A stretch of 64,000 nucleotides of DNA, taken from an uncultured Microbacteriaceae bacterium (GTDB lineage Bacteria > Actinomycetota > Actinomycetes > Actinomycetales > Microbacteriaceae). Below are positions 41,956 through 48,778 of this stretch, in pieces. The DNA is taken from the NCBI GenBank assembly GCA_937872445.1, contig CALMSL010000170.1, positions 1-64,000 of the forward strand, given 5' to 3'. The notes beneath the pieces are model-generated. The model searched no databases, was not told the DNA's origin, and saw only the letters and a program-made list of their open reading frames with translations. Position 1 is the first letter of the stretch. Every line of letters starts with the position of its first letter. The translations under genes were made by a program, and so were the position numbers.

Positions 41956-42978
41956 TCACCACCCCTCGTCCTGGCCGCGTCGCTCCCGACGGCGCGTCAG
42001 AGATTTCCACCGCGTGCTCAGCTTACGAAGCGGGCCGGTGACCCGCCACGACCGGGAACTCTCAAACGCTTCGTGAAGCTCGGCCGCGACACGAGCGTAC
42101 GCCGCGGCTTCCTCACGCAGTGCGGATGCTTCAGCCGACCGAGCAGCGACCTCGGCGCGGAGCGTCGATGCTTCAGCCGACCGAGCAGCGACCTCGGCAG
42201 TCCACGCGCTGGTGAGGACTACTTCCCGTTCGGCAGCGTCGAGGTCCAGCAGGGCAGAGGGCAGAAGGCGGGTCCGGAACTCCTCGAGCCGCCTCACATC
42301 CCCCCACGACGAGTGCGTGTTCTGCGGATGCCACCGCTTGCCGTACACCGCCGGCATGGCGGCGAACGGCCCGCGGACCAGCATCCGCACCGCCCACAGC
42401 ACGTCCGCCCACTCGTCCCCCTCATGACTCGCCGGCAGCGGGACCGCCCGATCCCTGCGCATCACCCCCCGGAACGCCGCACCGAGCAGGCTGTGGTCGC
42501 CAAACGCGCAAATCTCGGCGGCGCGCCGAACCCGCGCCCGGTCGTCCCGATCCGAAAAGGGCGCAAACGGCTCGATGCGATGGCCGCCGTTCGTGACCCC
42601 CGGCTCGTCCACCGGAACCAGCGTGCCCAGGGCGAGCACGGCCCACGGCGTCGAATCCAGAACATTCTCCGCGTCGTCGACCCAGTCTGACCCGATCTCA
42701 TCATCGTGGGGGAGCCAGGCGAAGTACGGCTCCGTCGACCGAGCCAACAGCTCGTTGCAGTGGCCGACCCAACCAGGCGCGATCGGCCGCGGCCCCAGCC
42801 ACTCCACGCCGTCGGCGGAACCGAACTCCGCGCGGAGAAGCTCGAAGGCGTCATCCTCGCCCGTCGCATCCGACACGGTGATCGCGGCATGCCCGGCAAG
42901 CCGGTGCAGGTTCGCGGCAACGTTCTCCACCCAGCGCCCGGAACGGTGCAGGGGAATCGCGATGCGCGTCCGGTTCAC
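41956..42978 (-). CDS. family 2-like glycosyltransferase with C-terminal coiled coil
   Basis: A 340-residue protein. The N-terminal 240 residues look like a GT-A enzyme: RIAIPLHRSGRWVENV, FAWLPHDDEIGSDWV in the place of the metal motif, and KRWHPQNTHSSWGD. Residues about 260-310 are an alanine-, glutamate- and arginine-rich helix containing two tandem 14-residue units (AEVAARSAEAS core), probably a coiled coil for assembly. The tail is strongly basic (RKLSTRWKSLTRRRERR). GTG 42978 overlaps the FAD oxidoreductase stop (GTGA). Confidence 0.7.
   Translation of the reverse strand: MNRTRIAIPLHRSGRWVENVAANLHRLAGHAAITVSDATGEDDAFELLRAEFGSADGVEWLGPRPIAPGWVGHCNELLARSTEPYFAWLPHDDEIGSDWVDDAENVLDSTPWAVLALGTLVPVDEPGVTNGGHRIEPFAPFSDRDDRARVRRAAEICAFGDHSLLGAAFRGVMRRDRAVPLPASHEGDEWADVLWAVRMLVRGPFAAMPAVYGKRWHPQNTHSSWGDVRRLEEFRTRLLPSALLDLDAAEREVVLTSAWTAEVAARSAEASTLRAEVAARSAEASALREEAAAYARVAAELHEAFESSRSWRVTGPLRKLSTRWKSLTRRRERRGQDEGW
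42125..42198 (-). repeat. 42-base tandem repeat inside the glycosyltransferase gene
   Basis: A 32-base block beginning GATGCTTCAGCC (plus strand) is present at 42125-42156 and again, unchanged, at 42167-42198. It encodes two 14-residue coiled-coil units. The identical copies suggest recent duplication or slippage. Confidence 0.75.
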
Positions 42979-44201
42979 GCCAGCACCGTTCCGGCGACGG
43001 CGGTGTCGATGGCGTCGATCGCCCGCAGCGCGGCCAGCGGGGCGGTCGTGAGCTTGAAGTTCCGCGGCGTAATCAGACGGCCGGCCACGTGAGTGCCGAA
43101 CTCCGCCCGGTTGTGAAGCTGCGATTCGAGCTGGTCGATGTCGCGCGGACCGTGCCCCACAATGATGCCGCCGATCAGCTCGCCCCGGTCAACCGAATCC
43201 GGAAGGAGCCGAAGCCGCTGAAGTGCCGCAATCTGCCGGCGGGCAAGGTCGGCGCGCCACCCGACCGCTTCCGCGTCGTCCCCATCACGAGCGCTGACTC
43301 GGTTGAGAAGCCGGAAGGCGTCCGCGCTCGGAGCAGCGCCGAACTCATTGGTCAGGCGCGCATCCGGATACCAGGAAACGTAGGTGTAGTCGTGATGCGA
43401 AACGACATCGCCGAACGGGCCCTGGGCGAGGGTCACTGCGCGCTCGCCCGCACCACGCGGGAGGCGGACGGCCGTCTTCACGCGAAAGTTCCGCCCACCC
43501 GGGCCGGCATCCGGGCTGAGCGTCAACTGGCTCTCCCACGTGCAGTTCACGGCGAAATCGTAGCGGTCCGAATCCTGCCCGCCATCGGAACCCTGCCACG
43601 AGACGTCGACCCCGGAACGCCCGTTCTCCAGCGAATGAACCCTGCGCGACAACCGGGTGGCAATGCGCGGCGTTGCGGCAATCTGCGCGGTGAGAAGCGC
43701 GCACAGCGCGACAGGGTCTACCGCGCGCTCCGTGGAGGCGAACATCCCCAACCCCGTCGACGGGTCCTCGCGAGGTTCGGGATCCACCAGAAAATCGATG
43801 TTCCGACCGAGGTATCGGCACCCGAGTTCCCCGTACAACGAATCGAACCGGGCGTTCATCGACGAATAGCGCACGGCCAGTTCGGATGCCTCGAGCAGCG
43901 ACGACGGCATGACGATGTAGTCGAACGCGGGAGAGCACATCGCCCCCCAGTCGATCGCGGACCCCGTCGCATCCTCCAGGAGAGGACCGAACGACAATGC
44001 GCCACGCAGCATCACCTCCTGCGTCGCGGAATCGCCGAGAGCGAAAATCGGTCCGAGGTGGACTTTTCCCTCATTGGTGCAGCTCGCCCCCGACAGCAGA
44101 GACGATCGCGCGTCGATAAGTTCCACATCCCAGCCGCGGGCCGCAGCGAACAGCGCCACGACCGATCCGAGGAGCCCACCCCCGACCACGGCGACCCTCA
44201 C
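42975..44201 (-). CDS. FAD-dependent oxidoreductase (DAO family)
   Basis: A 408-residue flavoprotein. VAVVGGGLLGSVVALFAA is the dinucleotide-binding motif, ELIDAR the end of the second strand, and GASCTNEGKVHLGPIF a DAO-like flavin contact. GTG 44201 was chosen because GGAGG lies just upstream and the codon overlaps the stop of the upstream ligase gene (GTGA); the frame otherwise runs on through that gene's shadow. The substrate is unknown. It is translationally coupled on both sides in an operon of glycan genes, so oxidation of a sugar, amino acid decoration or lipid carrier is plausible but not shown. Confidence 0.72.
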   Translation of the reverse strand: MRVAVVGGGLLGSVVALFAAARGWDVELIDARSSLLSGASCTNEGKVHLGPIFALGDSATQEVMLRGALSFGPLLEDATGSAIDWGAMCSPAFDYIVMPSSLLEASELAVRYSSMNARFDSLYGELGCRYLGRNIDFLVDPEPREDPSTGLGMFASTERAVDPVALCALLTAQIAATPRIATRLSRRVHSLENGRSGVDVSWQGSDGGQDSDRYDFAVNCTWESQLTLSPDAGPGGRNFRVKTAVRLPRGAGERAVTLAQGPFGDVVSHHDYTYVSWYPDARLTNEFGAAPSADAFRLLNRVSARDGDDAEAVGWRADLARRQIAALQRLRLLPDSVDRGELIGGIIVGHGPRDIDQLESQLHNRAEFGTHVAGRLITPRNFKLTTAPLAALRAIDAIDTAVAGTVLA

Positions 44202-45508
44202 AGAAGCTCCCTCCGCTTTGTCTTCACCGCCACGACAACGAGCAGGGCGAGACCGTACTCGGTGATGAGCCTGCTCTCCGTGAACGACTGAACAACGAGG
44301 GCGACGAGCACGAGCAGGGGGAGCAGGGTCACCGCCGAGTGGTGAAGTGGAGCACCCGGTGCCTTTTGCGGCCGGTCGGCGGCGTGCTGCCAGGCCTTCA
44401 CGAGGGCGGCGCCAACGAGGGCGATGAAGACGACGAGCCCGACCAGGCCCAGCTGGAACGCGACATCCACCCACGTGTTGTGCGCCTGAAGTTGACGCAC
44501 CCCTGACCGGTACACCAGATTGTCGAACGGGTCGGCCCAGGGCACCCAGTAACTCACCCAGCCCCAACCGAACGCGGGGCGCTGCTCGGTGAGGCCGATC
44601 ACCTTCTGCCAGATCCCGAGCCGCCCGGTCAGGTCGGAACTCTTCCCCAGCAACTCGAAAACGCGGTCCCGCAGGAGGAACGTCACGGCCGCGCCGACGA
44701 GAAGCACCCCCGCGCTCCCCAAATACACGAAGAGTCTTCCGCGGGCCGTCCTCGTGCGGCGCACGAGCAAAGCCACGATAAGGACCACCGCGACCCCGGC
44801 CGCGGCCACGGTCACCGTCGCCGACTTCGTCATGAGGATGGTGGCAGCGGCGAGAACGAGCCAACCGTATCCCGAAAACCTGCCCACCTTCCGGGAGGCG
44901 AGCTGGATGCCGAACACGATGATGGCGAGCAACGCGAGAAAACCAAGGCTGTTCGAATTGCCGACGATGCCCTGGATGCGGCCATCGCCGAACACGTCGA
45001 ACAGCTCGTTCCTGGACCACATCAGCATGCCGGGGAGCGACTTGTACGCGCCGTAGTCCACGCCCGGCTGGCCGAAGATCGGCAGGAGGCGGTGCCGCAA
45101 CACGAGCGAAACGAACAATTCGAACAGCAGCGAAACGCCGAGGACGAAGCGAAGGACGAGGCCGAGCGCCCCCAGCAACTCGGTCCAGGTGAAGGTGACC
45201 GCCATCGCGACAGCATTGACAACGATGAGCCAGGTGGTGAGAAGGCCGAGCGCGGTGGCCCCCGGGTAGTGCGACCAGAAAATCGACACGGTCGCCAGGG
45301 CGAGGAACGCGAGAAGCGGGAGGGGCATCCCGATGAGGTTCCACCGGGCGCGCTGCAGCCACAACAGCCATCCGGACAGCAGGGTGACGGCGATCGTCAC
45401 GGCGCCGAACACCCACCAGCCGAGCGACAAACGCCAGGCGTCGCCCGCGAGCAGGATGAGGAGCGCGAGCGCGGGGAACCAGAGACGGAAACGCGGGCTC
45501 TCCAACAT
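44198..45508 (-). CDS. O-antigen ligase/polymerase family membrane protein, copy 2
   Basis: A membrane protein of about 436 residues with a dozen hydrophobic segments and the outer loop GWGWVSYWVPWADPFDN, followed by AHNTWVDVAFQLGLVGL, a Wzy/WaaL signature. It is a paralogue of the protein at 40642. I chose ATG 45508 because TAGGCT lies 7 bases upstream, giving a leaderless start; the longer frame begins inside the region divergent to manA. It heads the operon ligase, FAD oxidoreductase, glycosyltransferase, ligase. Confidence 0.8.
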   Translation of the reverse strand: MLESPRFRLWFPALALLILLAGDAWRLSLGWWVFGAVTIAVTLLSGWLLWLQRARWNLIGMPLPLLAFLALATVSIFWSHYPGATALGLLTTWLIVVNAVAMAVTFTWTELLGALGLVLRFVLGVSLLFELFVSLVLRHRLLPIFGQPGVDYGAYKSLPGMLMWSRNELFDVFGDGRIQGIVGNSNSLGFLALLAIIVFGIQLASRKVGRFSGYGWLVLAAATILMTKSATVTVAAAGVAVVLIVALLVRRTRTARGRLFVYLGSAGVLLVGAAVTFLLRDRVFELLGKSSDLTGRLGIWQKVIGLTEQRPAFGWGWVSYWVPWADPFDNLVYRSGVRQLQAHNTWVDVAFQLGLVGLVVFIALVGAALVKAWQHAADRPQKAPGAPLHHSAVTLLPLLVLVALVVQSFTESRLITEYGLALLVVVAVKTKRRELL

Positions 45509-45515
45509 GAGTGCA

Positions 45516-45521
45516 AGCCTA
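45516..45521 (-). promoter_or_regulatory. -10 box of a leaderless promoter for the 45508-40642 operon
   Basis: On the minus strand TAGGCT is followed by 7 bases and then ATG 45508, without a ribosome-binding site. The same layout is seen at 7294 and 58692. Confidence 0.45.
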
Positions 45522-45587
45522 TTGCCCGGCAGCGCTGGCCGGTTGATAGCGTAAAGCGAGCGAATCCCGCTCGAGACAAGGAACACC

Positions 45588-46736
45588 ATGTTTGTGGCGA
45601 TCGCCAACACCCCCCGCGACTACGCCTGGGGCTCGACGACCGCGATGCCCGAACTGTTGGGGACCACGCCGACCGGTCGCCCTGAAGCCGAACTGTGGCT
45701 CGGCGCGCACCCGGGTTCGCCCGCGCGCATCCTGGACCCGAGCGCGGTGGGCGGTTCGCCCGACCTTGCGGCCTGGATCGAAACCGAGCCCCGACAGGCG
45801 CTCGGACACCACCCCAGGCTGCCGTTCCTCATGAAGGTGCTCGCGGCATCCGCCCCACTGTCGTTGCAGGCACACCCCACGGCCGCGCAAGCCCGCGAAG
45901 GGTTCGCGCGCGAAAACGGGTGGGGGATCCCGCTCGACGCACCCCATCGCAACTACCGGGACGCCTATCCCAAGCCGGAAATCATCTACGCCCTCAGCGA
46001 CCGGTTCGAGGCGTTGTGCGGGTTCCGGCCCCACGATCAAGCCGTCCGCGTGTTCACGGCCCTCGGGCTGGAGGAGCTCACCCCCCGAATCGCGAATCTT
46101 CCCGAGCTTTTCGCCTCGCTGATGGCCCGCGGCGCCAACGTCGGCGCGCTCATCGCCCGCGCAATCGAGGCGGCATCGTCCTGGGACGGCGCCGACGACG
46201 TCGTCTCCGCAGCCGCGGACACCGTGCGCATCCTGGCCCAGGCGTACCCGGGCGACGCCGGCATCGTGTGCGCGCTCCTGCTCAACCGCGTGACACTGCG
46301 CCGCGGCCAGTCGCTGTATCTGGCCGCAGGCAACATCCACGCCTACCTGAGCGGCGTCGGGATCGAAGTGATGACCGCATCCGACAACGTGTTGCGTGGC
46401 GGCCTCACGCCGAAACACGTGGATGTGCCCGAACTGCTGCGCGTGCTCGACTTTACGGCCGGCCCGCCACCGTGGCTGACCCCCGACGTTGTGACCGATT
46501 CGCTGGAGATTTTCCGGCCGGGCACCGACGACTTCGTGCTCGCCCATGTGACGGGAGACGCCGAATACCCGCTGAGCGGACCCGCGATCGCGTTGTGCAC
46601 GACCGGGTCGTTCAGGATCGACGGCGCTCGCGCCCGTACTGAACTGTCGCGTGGGGATGCGGTCTACATCACGCCCGAAGAGTCCGCCCTGTCGATTGCC
46701 GGGTCCGGCGAACTGTTCGTGGCAACTACGCCGTGA
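45588..46736 (+). CDS. manA: mannose-6-phosphate isomerase, class I
   Basis: A 382-residue zinc enzyme that interconverts fructose 6-phosphate and mannose 6-phosphate. Marks are PRDYAWGSTTAMPELLG, the zinc region LQAHPTAAQA, NYRDAYPKPEIIYAL with the catalytic glutamate, and GNIHAYLSGVGIEVMTASDN. It supplies mannose 6-phosphate to the phosphomannomutase at 53819 and, through GDP-mannose, to gmd at 38665. AAGGA lies ahead of ATG 45588. It is divergent from the ligase operon across 79 bases. Confidence 0.93.
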   Translation: MFVAIANTPRDYAWGSTTAMPELLGTTPTGRPEAELWLGAHPGSPARILDPSAVGGSPDLAAWIETEPRQALGHHPRLPFLMKVLAASAPLSLQAHPTAAQAREGFARENGWGIPLDAPHRNYRDAYPKPEIIYALSDRFEALCGFRPHDQAVRVFTALGLEELTPRIANLPELFASLMARGANVGALIARAIEAASSWDGADDVVSAAADTVRILAQAYPGDAGIVCALLLNRVTLRRGQSLYLAAGNIHAYLSGVGIEVMTASDNVLRGGLTPKHVDVPELLRVLDFTAGPPPWLTPDVVTDSLEIFRPGTDDFVLAHVTGDAEYPLSGPAIALCTTGSFRIDGARARTELSRGDAVYITPEESALSIAGSGELFVATTP

Positions 46737-46766
46737 GCGGTGGCGCCCAGGAGCTGCCTCGCGCTG

Positions 46767-47186
46767 TCAGTTCGGCTGCCACGGATCGGTGATCTCGATT
46801 CCGGTACCGACGAAAACCTTGATAGTGCGCGTGGCGAGCGTCGCGTGATGACGGAAACAGATGTCAGCGATCTGAGCGTCGAAGCCATCGATTGGCGATC
46901 CGGCGCGGTTGCGGGCGTTCACGATGGCGGCATACGTGATCGCGGCCTTCCGGTCGAAAGGGAGTACGAATTCTCCGAACGCCTCAAATATTTCCTCCGC
47001 CGCGGCCGTGAACTGGGCCTTGCGGCGGCCGGCGTCCAGCCTCTCAGGGCCGTAGCGGACTTCGGCCAGCGTGACCGCTGTCGTAAACAACTCACGGGGG
47101 CTGTGCGAATGAACCCACTTCACAATGGCGTCCTTCGGGCTGGGCCTCATGAGGTCCGAGACCACAGTGGTGTCGACGACAATCAC
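46767..47186 (-). CDS. vapC: PIN-domain ribonuclease toxin (VapC/FitB type)
   Basis: A 139-residue PIN-domain protein. The acidic metal-binding residues are Asp5 (VVDTTVVSD), Glu42 (TLAEVRYG), and Asp103 and Asp108 (GFDAQIADICF). VapC/FitB toxins cut tRNA or other RNA and are normally neutralised by an antitoxin encoded just upstream. The toxin frame is complete and its active site is intact, but the upstream antitoxin is only a stub (see 47187-47259). The GTG 47186 start lacks a good ribosome-binding site. It is a lone element between manA and galE. Confidence 0.82.
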   Translation of the reverse strand: MIVVDTTVVSDLMRPSPKDAIVKWVHSHSPRELFTTAVTLAEVRYGPERLDAGRRKAQFTAAAEEIFEAFGEFVLPFDRKAAITYAAIVNARNRAGSPIDGFDAQIADICFRHHATLATRTIKVFVGTGIEITDPWQPN

Positions 47187-47259
47187 AGAGTGAAACTCGT
47201 GGCACGCGGAGTCGTTCCTTTACCTCATCATCAAGATCCCAAACACTGACGGCAGCCAT
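47187..47259 (-). pseudogene. truncated FitA/VapB-type antitoxin remnant
   Basis: From ATG 47259 (GGAGGTG upstream) the frame reads M-A-A-V-S-V-W-D-L-D-D-E-V-K-E-R-L-R, the classical start of ribbon-helix-helix FitA-type antitoxins. It then runs directly into the toxin start region in another frame (V-S-L-C-D-C-R-R). The remaining ~55 residues of the family, including the toxin-binding tail, are missing. A deletion that joined the antitoxin start to the toxin start explains this best. Confidence 0.65.
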
Positions 47260-47364
47260 CGTGAACACCTCCAATGCCATCAATGATGGCACCGTCCCCT
47301 CGCAGATCGTCGGCCCTCAATGCGCCGTGCGGTGCATGACAGCGATCCTGACGATGAGTGCCGG

Positions 47365-47370
47365 TAACCT
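47365..47370 (+). promoter_or_regulatory. possible -10 box of a leaderless promoter for galE
   Basis: TAACCT lies 6 bases before ATG 47377, and no ribosome-binding site is present between them. Confidence 0.4.
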
Positions 47371-47376
47371 GAGCAG

Positions 47377-48330
47377 ATGACCTGGCTTGTGACCGGCGGT
47401 GCCGGATATATCGGATCGCACGTCGCCGCGGCATTGCACCAGGCGGACATGGACGTCGTGGTCGTCGATGACCTCTCCACCGGGCGAGAACAGTTCGTAC
47501 CGCCCGGGGTGGTATTCGCCCGCGGGACGATTCTCGACCGCGAGTTTCTTGAGGACACCCTGGAACGCAACCAGGTGACCGGCGTCATCCACGTCGCCGG
47601 GTTCAAATACGCGGGAGTGTCCGTTCAGCGCCCCCTGCACACGTACGAGCAAAACGTCACCGCGACGCTGACGCTGCTCGCGGCCATGGCGGCGGCCGAC
47701 ATCCGCCGGATGGTGTTCTCCTCGAGCGCGTCCGTGTACGGCACGCCGAACGTGGACCTCGTGACGGAAGACACCGCCACAGCGCCGGAGTCCCCGTACG
47801 GGGAGACGAAGCTCATCGGCGAGTGGTTGCTCGCGGACGAGGGGCGGGCACACGGGCTTGCGCACGTGAGCCTGCGCTACTTCAACGTCGTCGGCTCCGG
47901 CCTCCCGTACGTGTTCGACGTCAGCCCGCACAATCTGTTCCCCCTCGTCTTCGACGCGCTCCTGGCCGGGACGTCGCCGCACATCAACGGGAACGACTAT
48001 CCGACCCCGGACGGCACGTGCGTGCGCGACTACGTGCACGTGTCGGATATCGCCGCAGCCCACGTGGCCGCTGCCCGGCGGCTGGAGGCCGGAGAACCGC
48101 TGGAGCCCGCCTACAACCTGGGCAGCGGGAGCGGGTCCTCCGTCGCCGAAATCATGGCCGCGATCGCCGAAGTCACCGGAATCCCGTTCACCCCGCACGT
48201 CGGCCCGCGCCGCGCCGGCGACCCTGCGAGGATCGTCGCGTCCGGCGCGCTGGCCGCGCGAGATCTCGACTGGAGGATGCGCCACACCCTCTCCGACATG
48301 GTCGAAAGCGCGTGGTCGGCGCGTCAATAA
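47377..48330 (+). CDS. galE: UDP-glucose 4-epimerase
   Basis: A 317-residue SDR that interconverts UDP-glucose and UDP-galactose. Marks are WLVTGGAGYIGSHV, VDDLSTG, FSSSASVYG with the catalytic serine, YGETK for the YxxxK pair, and DYVHVSDIAAAH, a GalE signature. GTCVRDYVHV and NLGSGSG support the GalE branch over other SDRs. It ends 117 bases before whiB and is probably a single gene. UDP-GlcNAc could be an alternative substrate. Confidence 0.88.
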   Translation: MTWLVTGGAGYIGSHVAAALHQADMDVVVVDDLSTGREQFVPPGVVFARGTILDREFLEDTLERNQVTGVIHVAGFKYAGVSVQRPLHTYEQNVTATLTLLAAMAAADIRRMVFSSSASVYGTPNVDLVTEDTATAPESPYGETKLIGEWLLADEGRAHGLAHVSLRYFNVVGSGLPYVFDVSPHNLFPLVFDALLAGTSPHINGNDYPTPDGTCVRDYVHVSDIAAAHVAAARRLEAGEPLEPAYNLGSGSGSSVAEIMAAIAEVTGIPFTPHVGPRRAGDPARIVASGALAARDLDWRMRHTLSDMVESAWSARQ

Positions 48331-48366
48331 CCTTCAAGTTGACATGTAAGGTTTACCATTTGCGAC

Positions 48367-48395
48367 TTGACCTGAGCGAACTACACGAGTGTAAT
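48367..48395 (+). promoter_or_regulatory. promoter of the whiB gene
   Basis: TTGACC (48367-48372), exactly 17 bases, then TGTAAT (48390-48395). Transcription should start near 48402, leaving a leader of about 45 bases with GGGAGG before the coding start. A second TTGACA lies 28 bases further upstream. Confidence 0.6.
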
Positions 48396-48447
48396 TACCC
48401 TAAGCAACTCGCGCACGTCAACGCGGCCGGACAGGGGAGGATGTGCT

Positions 48448-48768
48448 ATGGCAATGACCGATCATGGCCACGGAGTCCCCGAGAACTGGTTCGTCGACCC
48501 GGTCAAACTCGGTGTGCCCGGAGTTCGCCAGCCCGCAGAAGAGGACGACAATGCGCTGGCCTGGCAGTCGGATGCGTTGTGCGCCCAGACCGACCCCGAG
48601 GCATTCTTCCCGGAAAAGGGCGGTTCCACGCGAGACGCGAAAAAGATTTGCACCAGCTGCGAAGTTCGCGCCCAGTGCCTCGAGTACGCACTCCAGAATG
48701 ACGAGCGATTCGGAATTTGGGGCGGACTCTCCGAGAGGGAACGCCGCAAGCTGCGCAAGCACGCGTAG
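48448..48768 (+). CDS. whiB2: WhiB-family iron-sulfur transcription factor (WhiB2/WhmD type)
   Basis: A 106-residue actinobacterial regulator. Four cysteines (45, 68, 71, 77 in DALCAQT and CTSCEVRAQC) bind a 4Fe-4S cluster. The GIWGG turn is at 89-93 and a basic DNA-contacting tail, SERERRKLRKHA, ends the protein. WhiB2-type proteins control septation and cell division. The N-terminal WFVDPVKLGVPGVR extension fits this branch. It is followed by the GT2-membrane gene, as commonly seen in actinobacteria. Confidence 0.9.
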   Translation: MAMTDHGHGVPENWFVDPVKLGVPGVRQPAEEDDNALAWQSDALCAQTDPEAFFPEKGGSTRDAKKICTSCEVRAQCLEYALQNDERFGIWGGLSERERRKLRKHA

Positions 48769-48778
48769 CTTGTAGCTA

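Noticed and set aside
40618..42690. 690-codon open frame on the plus strand
   Set aside because: It runs antisense across the ligase and glycosyltransferase genes and is extremely rich in R, E, H and Q, as expected for a shadow frame.
44202..45416. Long N-terminal extension of the FAD oxidoreductase frame
   Set aside because: It is arginine-rich shadow sequence of the ligase gene; GTG 44201 has a ribosome-binding site and sits right at the GxGxxG motif.
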